A DNA stretch of 64,000 nt from Petunia secreta (Eukaryota; Streptophyta; Magnoliopsida; Solanales; Solanaceae), in contig JARKIP010000033.1 in the NCBI GenBank assembly GCA_029990175.1, positions 19,203,001 through 19,267,000 on the forward strand, in the 5' to 3' direction. The notes under the pieces were generated by a model. The model had not been told where the DNA came from. It searched no databases and was given only the letters and a program-made list of their open reading frames with translations. Shown here piece by piece: positions 10,387 through 22,584 of the stretch (position 1 is its first letter; each line of letters opens with the position of its first letter). The position numbers and the translations under genes are program-made.

Positions 10387-13181
10387 TTACATACTCGAAG
10401 TAATGAAGAGATGTGTATATTTGGCCCTCATGTCATTTTCAGCTTCCCAAGTTATTTCTTCTATATTATTGCTTTGATATAGCATCTTAACTAAAGGAAT
10501 GTCTTTCGTCCTTAGTCGATGAATCTGCCTCTTTAAATTGCAACTGGCACCTCCTTATTAGTCAACTGCTCTGTGATCTGTACATCCTCTACTGGTACAA
10601 CTCTAGAAGGATCTCTGACACATTTTCTGAGCATGGAAACATGGAATACTGGATGTACCTCCTGAAGGTCTGCTTGAAGGTCTAACTCGTAGGCTACACA
10701 CCCAACTCGCCTGATAACCTGATATGGACTAATAAATCTAGGGCTAAGCTTTCCCTTCTTTCCAAATCTCATAACGCCTTTCATAGGTGATACTTTCAGG
10801 AATACCTAATCGCCAATATGAAATTCTAAATCTCAACATCGATTATCTGCATAGGACTTCTGTCTGCTCTGCACTGCTAATAATCTTTCCCTGATCAACT
10901 TGACTTTATCAATTACTTGTTGGATTAAGTCTGTACCTATCAATTGAGACTCGCCAACCTCGAATCATCCTATAGAAGACCTGCATTTGTGCCCATACAA
11001 AGCTTCATATGACACCATTTGTATGCTAGAATGATAGCTATTATTATATGCAAACTCTATCAACAGTAGGTGATCACTCCAGCTGCCTCTAAAATCTAAC
11101 ACGTAAGCTCTAAGCATATTTTTTAATGTCTGAATGGTCCGCTTAGCCTGTCTGTCTGTCTATGGATGAAATACTGTACTCGATACACCTGTGTCCCTAA
11201 ACTTGTCTGGAATGATAGTTAGAAATTAGTTGTAAACTGGTGCGCCCCTGTCTGAAATAATAGATACTAGAATACCATGTAGGCGTACTATCTCTCTGAT
11301 ATAAAATCTAGCATAATCCTCTGCTGTATATGAAGTTCTAAAAGGCAAGAAATGATCTGATTTAGTAAGCCTGTCAACTATAACCCAAATAGAGTCATAC
11401 CTGCTCCGCGTACAGGGCAAGCCTGTAATGAAGTCCATATTTACTGCTTCCCATTTCCAAGATGGAATCTCGATTTCCTGTAACAAGCCACTAGGTTTTT
11501 TTTTATGCTCGACTTTAACCTGCTTCCAGTTAGGACACTGAGCCATAAATTCTGCTATATCACGCTTCATTCCGTCCCAACAATAAATCTTCTTAAGATC
11601 ATGGTACATCTTAGTCGAACCTGGATGAACAATGTATCTGGAATAATATGCCGCGGACATAATCTATCCACGTAACTCTACAACATCAGGAACACAAAGT
11701 CTTTCTTTATGCCTAAGAACCCCGTCACTAGTAACCTATATGGTAATTTCAATTTCCTTCTGGCTATCTGTTGGTATTCAACTAGAAGAGGATCCTCATA
11801 CTACTGCTGTTTTACTTCTGTAACTAGGCAAGTAGTGGCTGCTTTCTGAACTATAACTCTTGCGTCCTCTGAATCTATTAATCTGACTCCCAAGCTGGAC
11901 AACTGGTGCAGTGCATGAGCTAATTGTCTTTATTTTCTCTGGCTGTAAATAAGATAGACTACCCATAGGCTTGCGACTAAGGGAATCAGCAACAACGTTC
12001 GCTTTACCCGGATGATAAAGAATGTCCATGTCATAGTCCTTCAGCAACTCTAGCCATCGCCTCTATCATAGGGTTAGCTCATTTTGCTTAAATATGTACT
12101 GGAGGCTCTTGTGGTCCGTATAAATATCAACATGAACACCGTAAAAATAATGTCTCCAAATCTTCAATGCATGAATGACTGCTGAAAGCTCCAGATCATG
12201 GGTGAGGTAGTTTTGATCGTGCTTTTTCAGCTGCCTAGAAGCATAAGCAATTACTCTTCCGTGCTGCATCAAACACAATAAAGACCAATTCGAGAAGCAT
12301 CACAGTAAATGACATAGCCCTCAGATCCCTCTGGAAGTGTAAGTACTGGAGCTGTTATCAACCTGTTCTTTAGTTCTTGGAAGCTGTGCTCGCAAGAATC
12401 AGACCACTCAAATTTAGCTGATTTCTTTGTCAATTTGGTCAGTGGAGCTGCAATGGAGGAAAAACCCTCTATAAAATTTCTGTAATAACCTGCCAAACCC
12501 AGAAAACTACGTACTTCAGTTGGCGTCGTAGGTCTGGGCCAATTCTTCACAGCCTCGATCTTCTGGTCATCTACTTTAATTCTTTCTGCTGAAACTATGT
12601 GGCCAAGAAATGCCACTGAATCTAACCAGAATTCACACTTTGAGAACTTAGCATATAATTGCTAGTCCCGAAGAGTACCCAATACTGTGTTCAGGTGCTC
12701 CGCATGCTCTGATTCAGAATTTGAATAGATGAGAATATCATCAATAAATATAATCACAAATAAATCTAGATAAGGCCTGAATACGCTGTTCATCAGATCC
12801 ATAAATACTGCAGGGGCATTAGTGAGTCCAAACGACATCACTAAAATCTCATAATGGGCATACCTAGTCCTGAATGCAGTCTTAGGTATATCAGATTCTC
12901 TGACTCTAACCTGATGGTAGCCTGATTGCAAATCTATCTTCGAGAAGTATTTGGCACCCTAAAGCTGGTCGAACAAGTCATCAATCTTGGGAAGGGGGGT
13001 ATTTATTCCATATTATGACTTTATTTATCTGTCTATAATCTATGCACATGCGTCGAGAACCATCTTTCTTTTTCACAAATAATACTGAGACTCTCCACGA
13101 GGAAATGTTGGGTCTGATGAGGCCTTTATCTAACAAATCCTTCAGTTTCTCCATAAGTTCTTTCTGTTATGCAGGTGCCAT
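10387..13181 (-). pseudogene. Tekay-type pol: RT, RNase H, integrase, chromodomain (several lesions)
   Basis: The RT start (ELMEKLKDLLDKGLIRP) is near 13181-13100. The RT core has FIDDILIYS near 12750, and RNase H is at 12616-12066 (VIYCDASRIGL, YTDHKSLQYIF). The polynucleotide linkage region near 12047-11796 includes LYHPGKANVVADSLSRK. Integrase is at 11660-11226, with DFITGLP and SIISDRG; the usual zinc-binding Cys-x2-Cys reads CPNWKQ, so one Cys is lost. The integrase C-terminal part is at 10784-10533 (VFHVSMLRKCV). After a frameshift a chromodomain is legible at about 10510-10390 (NNIEEITWEAENDM) and ends at the TAA at 10387-10389. Stops and shifts separate most domains. Confidence 0.85.
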
Positions 13182-14416
13182 CCTCAAGAACATGCCCCTG
13201 ATGACGTGCTGGTGCTAAGAAGGCAACTGCTGATCTAGTTGGCTGAGCTGCACCACTACCATACCCAGTCGGGCAACCTCTCCGGAAATGGCCTGCCTTA
13301 ATACAACGAGTATCAACTCCTAACTTACATGGTCCCAAGTGGCGTCTACCACAATCTGGACATCTGGGATATGTCTGACCGGCCTGTACAAAAGTACCAC
13401 GACGCTTAAGTCCTGAAGTCTGTGATGCGTGACTAGATCTAGACTGAGGAAGTCTATCAGATCTCAGGTCACGGGACTCTTGAGGTATACTAGCTGGTGT
13501 CTGTCTAACACTCTGCTGCCTACTCACTTGAGATGTCTCTTTAAATGAACAAGACAATCTTCCCCTCTTATGTAACCCTCTATCCCTATCGGATCTCTGT
13601 TTCTGCTTATTCTCCTCAAGTGATAAAGAAAACGCCTGAATGCGTAATATAATAACTGGCTACATAGCAACGATCATACACTCATTCACCAGGCGTGGAC
13701 CTAGTCACACTACATACCTGTGAATTCTATCCTCCATATTGGCTATTAGGGTCAAACCTTGCTAAGAAATTAAAGCGATAATTATACTCTTCTACACTCA
13801 AACTTCCCTGTCTCAAGGTCAGGAACTGATTAGCACGTGCTCTCTGTGTCTCTATGGGCATATACTGATGAAGGAAGGCATCTAAGAATTCCTTCCAAGT
13901 CGTGGGAGTAACATCAGGCCGTCTAGATAGCTCCCATGTCTGATATCACCCCGCTGCTAGATTATGCAATCTGAATGCAGCCAACTCTACTAACTCTGTG
14001 TCTGCCACGTGCATAACCCTCAACACTCTGGCTATCCTCACTAGAAAATCCTGAGGGTCCTCTCTTGTACGGAATTCGGTAAAGACTGTAGGCTCTAGCC
14101 TGATAAAAGCATTGATCCTGGATCTAACATCTCCCTGGGCATCTGGACTGTGCTGTCTAGTCTGAGCAACTACAACATTGGTCAATAATCTGATGGCATC
14201 CCTCATTTTCAGCCCCTGACTGTTGGGTAGAGGAGCTGGACATACAGTAGCTGCGGTACCTCTAATATCGCCCTGAACTGAAGGGATCTGTGAGGCCTCA
14301 GATGGAGCCTCAGGTCTGGACTCCTCACTCTCATCCACCTCAGGTGGCACTCTACTAGTACCCTGGCCGGCAATAACCATGCCTTTTTGGGCAGCTGTTA
14401 GTTTCTCCAGCGACAT
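13126..14416 (-). pseudogene. Tekay-type gag (capsid and degenerate zinc knuckle)
   Basis: It starts at the ATG at 14416 (MSLEKLTAAQKG), about 200 bases inside the 5' LTR. A capsid-like segment follows (EPTVFTEFRTREDPQDFLVR), then a stop near 13946. In the same general region QFLTLRQGSLSVEEYNYRF is readable in another frame, and the C-terminal part lies at 13557-13126. The nucleocapsid reads CPDCGRRHLGPC and then RCIKAGHFRRGCP; the second Cys of the CCHC box is gone. Directly after this the sequence joins the RT start, so the aspartic protease is missing. Confidence 0.75.
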
Positions 14417-14605
14417 TGCTTTGCTGAAAACACTATTGTTAGAGGGCTGAACTCTATAATCATGGCTCTATCGCACGATCTAGAGAAAAAAGAAAGACAA
14501 CTGTCCTGAAGTGCCTTGTAGCCTCCTGTTCAAAAGTATGGCGCGCAACATACTCCTAAACAAGACACTACTAGACACGGCCTATAGATATCCTAGGATT
14601 GAACT

Positions 14606-14617
14606 GCTCTGATACCA
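14606..14617 (-). promoter_or_regulatory. Primer binding site, tRNA-iMet, of the Tekay-type element
   Basis: The plus strand reads GCTCTGATACCA, so the minus strand carries TGGTATCAGAGC, the 12 bases complementary to the 3' end of plant initiator tRNA-Met. It starts four bases inside the 5' LTR. Confidence 0.9.
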
Positions 14618-14621
14618 CTTT

Positions 14622-17120
14622 TGTCACGACCCAACTTAGGGCCGCGACGGATAACCAACACTAAGTGTCGATCATCACTAATCCTACTGATAATCTGCTA
14701 ACCATTATAACTGATAAACAGAATAAGCATAAACCTAGCTGATAAGGAGTATGCAATGCAAAAAGCTGACAAGGCTAACATAAGCTGACATACATAACAT
14801 ACTGACTGCACGACACAGGGACATATCTACAGGCCTCTAAGAGTGATGAACTGAATATACAAAGGACGAGATAAGGCCCTGCCATACCCAAGCTGGCTGA
14901 CTGTACACATACCAAAAGATAAGTAACTCCGGGAGTAAGCGGAGTGACTCCAGTAGCTGATAGATGGCCTACTAACATGGTCCAAGCATTGATCTATCTG
15001 CACCTGCGCGGCATGAAACGCAGCGCCCCAGAAAAGGGCGTGAGTACGATATGTACCAAGTATGTAAGGCATGAGCATATAATATGTCATAGCTGAATGA
15101 AACTGTAGGCTGGAATATAAATATGTAAATATGAGCTGGAGCATAGCAATATAGCTGGAAATCTGAAGAACGTACTAAACATGATATGAATATAAGCTGA
15201 AGTCTAGCTGAATCTGAACCTGAAGACTGAGCTGAACTATACTGATAAATAACTGTAATATGACTGATAACTGGTAACTAGAAACTGGAACTGATAACTG
15301 TCAACTGATCCTGACGCTAAGAACTGGTGGCTGATAAGTGAGAACTGATAACTGGTACTGAGCTAAAGCTGAACTGTTATCTGAACTGGTACCTGTCTGG
15401 TGTTATGGGCTATATCCCCCCAAATCAGGTAACTGAACATTTGAACTAGTACCTGTCTGGTGTTATGGGCTGTATCCCCCGAAATCAGGTAACTGAAAAC
15501 CAGAACTAGCCTCATGTATAATCATGCAATGCATACTGTGGCTATATACGCGTATATAACAAACCAGGTTGGTGTTATGGGCTATATCCCCCAGCCAGTA
15601 ATATCTAGTCTCTCTGTTCAGAGTGTGTGAATGACACCCGGTCACACTAGGTGTTTCAACCCCCGCCTGAACCAGATGGGTTGTATCCCCCAGACGGGTA
15701 GTATCACACGCGACCGGACTGTGTGCATGATCACAATATAAGCATAAGCATGTATGAGGCATAACACATGTGGCAACAATATATATGGACTCAAAGGAAT
15801 GATAAGAAAACTCTGGATGGAATTGTAGACACAACCTGAAACTTAGAATTTGTCTCACTCTTTGATTTTATAAATATTTCGGCAGAGTTTTCTCTGAAAC
15901 TGGATGATCCGCAAAACAGAACCACCACTATACTACACACGGGAATGGATACCCGGATAAACTGATAACATAAACAAATTAACTGGATAACAAGATGAGA
16001 GTGGCGTAACAATTCCACGGATGTACAGAATTTCTAGACAGTACCAGCGTCCTGTATTGCATCATAGTTTTGAGGGTGCAGATAAAAGTTATAGACCTCA
16101 TGATCTTCATGAAACTTGTAGATATATGTCTTAGGATTCTAAATATTCTTAAATCATCTAAATATCAATTGTTTACAAGGAGTTATGATCAATATACAAA
16201 CACCTGTCCAAAGATTAAAATAATTTTCCAGATTTTGAAACATTTTGTCTTGCTGATTTGGACGTCTTTCACCTTGGATTTTAGTACCAAATTAAGTATA
16301 TACAATGTTTTCTTGATACCATACAAGTTTCTCACCAGAAACACTAAGATTAGAACTAAGAAAAGCTTCAAAAGCTAAAAGATACATGCCTTGCTAAAAG
16401 AAAGGTTTAGTCTTACATACCTTTGATGTTTCTAGCTTCTAAACTTTGTTTCCTTTGAATTCCACACTTTATAAAGCTTAAACAAGCTATAACATAGAAT
16501 TTAGGTACTTTACTTAGCCATGAAGTAATTCTAAAACTCAAACTATAAACGAAATTGAAGGTAGCATAATGTTACCCTAATCGCGAAGAGCGTTTTGACG
16601 CAATCTGTCTTCAATTTCGAGCTAAGATCAATGTTCTTTCTTCAAAACCATCAAAATATCTTTAGAACCCAAGAACACACTGCTTCTATCACTGAGTTTC
16701 TGGAAATGACGAGATGGAGGAAGATTTTTTCCTTTTATACTTGAAACATTTCAGTTTTAGTCCTCTTTTACGCTTATGGCCCTTTTTCTGGCCTGACTTC
16801 TGACGCTCATATCTTTTTATCTATAAGTTGTATGAACAAACCGTTAAAAGTGTTGGAAAGTACACTCCAAGACCTTCAATTTGGTATATGATATGTCTCC
16901 AAAAGACCTCATATAACACACGGAATTAATTGCTGAAAAAGCTCCATTACAAGGCAATTCCTTAATCGGTTTTTCCGCAACTTAAATCCGACTTTTCCCA
17001 AACTTTATATTCAATATATAAACATCTTATATGGTAATATTATGACTTTTAACTCTCTTAAATCATTCTTAACATGTCATTATAATGATATACGTCAATT
17101 TAGACGTACGGGGTGTAACA
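14622..17120 (-). repeat. 5' LTR of the Tekay-type element (right copy, 2499 bp)
   Basis: From TGTCACGACC to GGGTGTAACA. It is the partner of 7772-10315 with scattered substitutions, a 42-base deletion near 15727 and small indels. As the 5' LTR it should hold the promoter for minus-strand transcription. Confidence 0.93.
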
Positions 17121-17229
17121 GTTATATTTTTTAACTTAAAAATGTTATATTATCTTTTTAAATGTGATAATATTTATATTTTTATGAAAAAAGACACGTG
17201 TCACCACCTGATTCGCTTATATGCCACGT

Positions 17230-17384
17230 CACCGGCGATTGTTACTCACGCTCAAGGTTTGTTTGAAAGGAGTGTCCACGAGACACACTTTTGACAATAA
17301 AAGTGTCTACTTGATCATGTGGACAATTGAAGTGTCTAAGTGGGAATTAGCGCCAACTTCAAGGGGCCATCTATGTATTCTGCC
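17230..17384 (-). repeat. Right terminal inverted repeat of the MULE-like element
   Basis: Reverse complement of the left terminus. It ends GTATTCTGCC at 17384 and is followed by the putative duplication TTTCATATA (17385-17393). Confidence 0.65.
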
Positions 17385-17429
17385 TTTCATATACCTTATA
17401 TGTATGTAAAGTTGTTTCTTCTTTTTCTA

Positions 17430-18668
17430 TATTTCAGTGCTCAGAAGTTCAGATCAGAAGAAGCATCAATATCTATAAAATATATTTACTGAAAAAGAGA
17501 TAAAAGAAGACTCTGAACATAACACATATCTTTGAGAGATGGGAAGAGTTATGGTGTGTGAGCTGTGACAAACTATTGAAAAGAGAAATAAATTTTTATT
17601 TATATTGTATAGTTAAACAGTGTAGATATAGGGCTCATGGAGGGGGGGGGGGGGGTTAAGTGGGGTGGTTGGGGTTTCTTAAAGCTATATATGTTGGAGA
17701 AAGAGAGGGTTTCACAGCACTTATGTGAGTCAAGATCTATAGGAAAGAGAAAACTATTAAAATATAGTTTTATTTTTCTTTCATCTGGCTAAAGATACTT
17801 TATATTTTGAGTTTTTTCAACAAATTAGAATTTTAGGTGAAATCGGTGAACTATATGAGTTGGTTAGATGCGTTTATGAATTCGTAGTTAGTGAAGTTTT
17901 GATTTTCTTTTAACAAATTTGGTGAATCCAATGAATTCCAAGCTGGTTAGATACACTTAATAATTTATAGTTATTAAAACTGAGAGATATTAGTACTAAT
18001 TAAGTTAGTTCTTTCTAAAAATTAAGGTTTTTTACTCTTATTGTTGTTTTAGGTGTTGAAGGCTAAGGAAGAGTATAGAATAGTTAACACGTAGTTTAAA
18101 CACTTTTAGCACATCCTACCTTGGATTTAATAAAATATTATTTCTCTTAGATAATATTTTAAATATGACATATATTCGGTATGTTGAATGTTGCAATTTT
18201 TCTACATCAATAAAGATGAAAAGTAATGAAATCTATAGATAAATTCGTTTTTTCTTCGAGCACCAAGCATATCATCGAAATGAAATTAGTTTTGTTTTAT
18301 ACGTTTATTAGTTTGCATATATTCAAGGTAATTAATCTACATATTTAGCAGGTTGCGAAGAGTAACAGTTACAAAAACATATGTATATATCTTTTCTTTC
18401 CTTATTTATTTGTACTAAAGTGATCAATCTTCTAAAGTCTCAATTTTAGATTATAACTGTAAAATATCATGTAATATTCTAATTCAACACCAGTCCTATA
18501 CAGCTTTATCTTCAAAAACTTTAGTTTGAACTATCAAATGCCTTCTTAACTCACAGATATTGCACGTATTATGCACGTGCAATGCACGTGTTTTGCACGC
18601 TCGTGACATTAATAAATAGATGACCTTGATAGAGATTAGTTTGGATCGTGTAATTTTTTAAAATCATG
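17430..18668. repeat. Large repeat unit, copy A
   Basis: Shares ordered blocks with the later copies: ATATTTACTGAAAAAGAGAT, a GATGG..TTATGGTGTGTG block, a G-rich run at 17641-17655, TTTCTTAAAGCTAT, CTTTATATTTTGAGTTTTTT, GCGAAGAGTAACAGTTACAA near 18355, CTCAATTTTAGAT, and finally the left half of the palindromic block (18500-18668). No coding potential is evident. The family is not recognised. Confidence 0.6.
18500..18668. repeat. Palindromic (foldback) block, truncated copy
   Basis: Left arm TTTGAACTATCAAATGCCTT followed by several CACGTG-type words (TGCACGTGCAATGCACGTG). The right arm is missing: the next repeat unit starts after AAATCATG. Confidence 0.55.
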
Positions 18669-21008
18669 AGAATTCTAGATATATTTCTGTTCAAATATCA
18701 TTTCTCCATATATAAATATATATTTACTGAAAAAGAGATAAAGAGTAGACTCTGTACACAATATATATCTTTTAGAGATGGAGGAATTATGGTGTGTGTG
18801 GTAAGACAAAATATAGAAAACACAAATAATTTCTATTTCTATATTTATGTTGTATAGTTATGTACACTGTAGTTATATATATGGGGTCATGGAGGGGTGG
18901 GGTTTAAGGGGGGAAGGGTGGGGTTTGTTAAAGTTGTCTTGGAGAGAGAGAAAAGGTGAGAGAGGAGGTTTCACCTCAGTTATGTGATGAGAACTATTTA
19001 AAGATTTCATTTTTTTTTCATCTTGCTACAAGTACATTATATTTTGAGTTTCTTCAACAAATCAGAGTTTATGGTGAAACCAATGAACCATGCAAATTGG
19101 TTAGATATGTGCATGAATTTATAGTTAATCCAATTGGGAGATATTAGTACTAATTAAGTTTTTTCTTTGTAAAAAGCGAAGTCTGTTACTCTCATCGTTG
19201 TTTTAGATGTTAGAAGATCAAAGAAGAATATGGAATAGTTAACATGTGGTTTAACCACGTGAACACATTCCATTTTAGCAAATATAATTTCTCTTAAGTA
19301 ATATTTGAAATACAAAATATATTTGATATTTTGATTAGTGTATTCTTTTACATCAACAACCAAGATGAATAAATAATTTATAAGAGTATAATTATACTGA
19401 TGAAGACTGAAAAGTGTGACATTTGATAGAAACTTACAAATTCTTTTCTTTAACTTTTTCTAATGAGTTTTAAGTTAGAAGAATTTTTTTTTTTTAAAAA
19501 CGACATATTTTAGATGAGATCATAAATATGGATTGAATTATTGGAAGATTTTTCTTCCTTTTGTACGTTGATTTGCGTATCAGGCGAGAACACCTGGTAC
19601 ACTCAAAGTTTTAAAAAAAATAAACGAATCATACAAAATTAATTCTATTTTAATGACCCGCTCACCGATCAATAGAGATACTCATTTATCTTCAAATTTT
19701 ACTTGTCTATATTTATAACGGGAGATTCTGCACATATCATTTATATATATTTGTAACAACCTATGTCATCAAAATAAATAAGTAAGAAAGCTGCAACGAG
19801 TTTAAGAGGAGTTAAATTTTCCAGAAAGTGTAAAAGCGTAGATTTTTTTAAAGATTTCTTATTTTTCTTAAATTTTCTTAATTGTCTGGAAAATTTGAAA
19901 GCGTATATTGATTTTGGTTGTTTGATTGAAATATTATTTTTTCTTTTTGAGAGAAACAAAATTAGTTCTCCCCAACTTTTTCAATGACTTTTAAGCCCGA
20001 AGAACTTCCTTAGGAAAACGGCAGAGTGTATATGAGATCATAAATATATATTTGATTATTGAGAGGTTTCCTTCCTTTAGTTCAATGGGTTACATAATCA
20101 AGCATGAACACCAGGTACAATCAAAGTTCAAAGGTATAATTGCATAATTGCATAATTGTACAAGACAAAAGTAGTTTCCTTATCTTCAAATATCACTTGT
20201 TTATATTTATAACGGGAGGATAATCCTCTATATATTTCTATACATATATCAATTTTCCCATATTTGTAACGGCACACATTCTATCAGAATAAGTATATAT
20301 AAAACTATGTAACAAGTTTAAGAAGAGTTAAGTCTTTTGATTTGTCGACAAGACTTAAACATTGGCGGAGAATTTAGATGGCGTACATTTGTATATTTTG
20401 ACATAAATTATTTAGTTTCGTTGTCTTTCTTTATTAAATAGTAAAATAATTATTTAACTCTCTTACTAGTATGTATATATTTAAGGAAATCAATGTATAT
20501 GTTAGTATTAGCTTGCGAAGAGTAACAGTAACAAAAGCATGTGTATCTTACCTTTTCTTATTTATGTGCACCAAAGTGCTCAATCTTCTAGAGCTTCAAT
20601 TTTAGCTGATATTTCTAAAATCTCAATTTGGACTGTGAGTGACATTATGGCTTAAACATTTTTTGCAATGATTTCCCAAGAAACTCTCATACATCAAAAG
20701 ATAGGTTCTTTTTCCCAAGATATTTGTAATAGACTCATGTTATATTGAATTCAAGAATTACTCAGATAGATTTACATGCATCTTTATTAACAAACACTTT
20801 ACTTTGAACTATCAAATGCCTTCATAACTCACGAAAATTGCATGTGTTTTGCACTCTTGCGACTTTAATAAATAGATGACCATGATAGAAATTTATCAGG
20901 ATCGTATATTTTTAAAATCATGTGCAAAGCGCGTGCAGTTTCTGTGCGTTAAAAAGATATTTGATAGTTCAAAGTGAAATCTCTTTTAAAGAAAATGCAT
21001 GAAATCGA
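18669..21008. repeat. Large repeat unit, copy B (most complete)
   Basis: Contains all blocks: TTTACTGAAAAAGAGATAAA, the G-rich run at about 18892-18925, CTTGGAGAGAG, AACACCTGGTACA, a block near 19780-19960 (ACGAGTTTAAGAGGAGTTAA, TTGATTGAAA), AAGAACTTCCTTAG, TATCACTTGTTTATATTTAT, GCGAAGAGTAACAGTAACAA at about 20516, CAAGAAACTCTCATACATCA, and the full palindromic block at its right end. It carries the uninterrupted versions of sites invaded in copies D and E. Confidence 0.6.
20770..21008. repeat. Palindromic (foldback) block, about 239 bp
   Basis: Left arm: CATGCATCTTTATTAACAAA, then CACTTTACTTTGAACTATCA. Right arm, in inverted orientation: TGATAGTTCAAAGTGAAATC followed by AAAGAAAATGCATGAAATC. 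The inner arms TTGCATGTGTTTTGCAC and GTGCAAAGCGCGTGCAG also pair. The loop includes AATAAATAGATGACCATGAT. It could form a long hairpin. It resembles a foldback MITE, or it is a structural part of the repeat unit. Confidence 0.65.
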
Positions 21009-21029
21009 CTGAGTACGTTTTGACATGGT

Positions 21030-22206
21030 TTAAGGGGGTGGGTGGTGTTTCTTAAAGCTATCTTGGAGAGACAGAAAAGGTGAGAGGGATTTCACTTCAC
21101 TAATGCGAGTCAAAAGCTATAGGAAAGAGAGATAAATGAAGTACAACGGAAAGATAGTTTCATTTTTCTTTCATCTCTTTTTGCTCTTTCTGATTTCTAT
21201 TAAAGGTGCTTTATATTTTGGATTTCTTCAACAAATGAGAGGTTTTTCGGTGGAACCAATGAACCATTCAAGTTGGTTAGATGCGTCTATAATTTTATAA
21301 TTAATGATGTTGGTTTTAACTTTTTTAATGAGTTTTAAGCCAACCTTTTTTTTTTTTTTTTTTTTTTGATTTTAGAAAACAACATATTGTAGATGAGAAC
21401 ATATTGTAGAAAACAACATATTGTATTATTGGTAGATTTCTTCCTTTTTTCAGCCGATTGCGTATCATGCGAGAACACCTGGTACAATCAAAGTTTAAAG
21501 GAACAAAAAAATTAATTTCATTTTGATAACTGAATGGGAAACTAATTTGTCTACATATATATTTCACTTGTCTATATTTGTAATTGGAGAAAAATCTTTT
21601 TATTTCTCTTCACATATCATTTGTCCTTATTTGTAATAGGCTACTTCATCAGAGTAAATAAGAATAAAAATTGCAACAAGTTTAAGTTGAGTTAAATGTC
21701 TAGAAAGTATGAAAGCGTATAATATTTTCTTAAAAAGTTTTATATTTTTCTTAAATGTCTTAAAAGTTTGAAAATGTATATTTGTTTTGGTTGTTTGATT
21801 GAAACGTTTTTTTTTTTTTTGAGTAACAAAATTAGTTGTCTCCAACTTTTACAATGAGTGTTATGTCGAAGAACTTCCTTAGAAAAAATGACAAACTATA
21901 GATGAGACCATGAATCTAGTTTGGATTATTGATAGATTTTCTTCCTTTAGGTCGGTGGGGTGCGTAGTCAAGTATAAACAGCAGGTACAATCAAAGTTAA
22001 ATGGTATAAATTAACATGATAAATTAAAAGTAGTTTTTTTTTTTGTGATCTATCTTCAAATATCACTTGTTTATATTTGTAACGGGAGGAAAATTCTATA
22101 TATTTAGCTATTCAGATATCATTTCTCTAAATTTGCAACATCATACATTCTATCATTATAAATATATATAAAACTCTGTGACAAATTTATGAAGAGATAA
22201 CTGTTT
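21030..22206. repeat. Large repeat unit, copy C
   Basis: Begins at a G-rich stretch, then TTTCTTAAAGCTATCTTGGA and TTCACTTCACTAATGCGAGT, and runs through the AACACCTGGTACAATCAAAG block to GAAGAGATAACTGTTTGATT. There it passes directly into the start block of copy D without the intervening tail, as expected from unequal recombination between copies. Confidence 0.55.
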
Positions 22207-22584
22207 GATTTCTTAAAGCTATTTTGGAGAGAGAAAAAAGGTGAAAGGGGGGTTCCACTTCACTAATGTGAGTCAAAAGCTATAGAAAAGAGATAAAAGT
22301 GAACTACTACTAAAAGATAGTTACATTTTTCTTTCATCTTTTTTTCTTTACTCTTTCTAATTTAAAGGTACTTTATATTTTTGGTTTCATCAACAAATGA
22401 GAATTTTTTTGGTTGAACCGATAAATCATGCGAGCTGGTTAAATGCGTTGATGGATTTGTAGTGACAGAAATTGTTTAGTTTGACTGTCTTTCTTTATTA
22501 TTTGATTCTCTTATTAGTTTGTATATATTAAGGTAGTTGATCTACATGTTTAGTAGCTTGCGAAGAGTGACCGTTACAAAATAA

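Larger units (their letters stand above)
7772..17120 (-). mobile_element. Ty3/gypsy chromovirus, Tekay/Del type, full-length but defective
   Basis: A complete insertion of 9349 bases with two TG..CA LTRs, flanked by the 5-bp duplication GTTAT (7767-7771 and 17121-17125). The minus strand carries, in order, a tRNA-iMet primer site, gag, RT, RNase H, integrase, a chromodomain and a purine-rich tract beside the 3' LTR. The chromodomain and the CGAGGACGAATATTCCTAAC motif before the PPT are typical of Tekay/Del chromoviruses. LTRs are nearly identical, so insertion is fairly recent. The coding part nevertheless has stops, frameshifts and a missing protease region, so it probably moved with help or decayed quickly. 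Confidence 0.85.
6712..17384. mobile_element. Non-autonomous Mutator-like (MULE) element, split by a gypsy insertion
   Basis: The left end GGCAGAATACATATATAGCC is matched in inverted orientation by the right end at 17384 (GGCAGAATACATAGATGGCC on the minus strand). The inverted similarity stays strong for about 95 bases (GCCCCTTCAAGTT, AATTCCCACTTAGA, CACTTCAATT, ATGATCAAG) and continues more weakly to about 200 bases. Flanking 9-bp near-identical duplications support a Mutator-type element. Without the nested 9349-bp gypsy element and its 5-bp duplication, it would be about 1.3 kb. I see no transposase. The interior (6900-7766 and 17126-17180) is AT-rich, with short internal repeats around 7127-7250 and a purine-rich stretch at 7660-7770. 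Confidence 0.65.

Noticed and set aside
18540..18610. GCACGTGCAATGCACGTG region as a Helitron 3' hairpin
   Set aside because: No CTRR follows at the right distance on either strand; the words belong to the inverted-repeat block.
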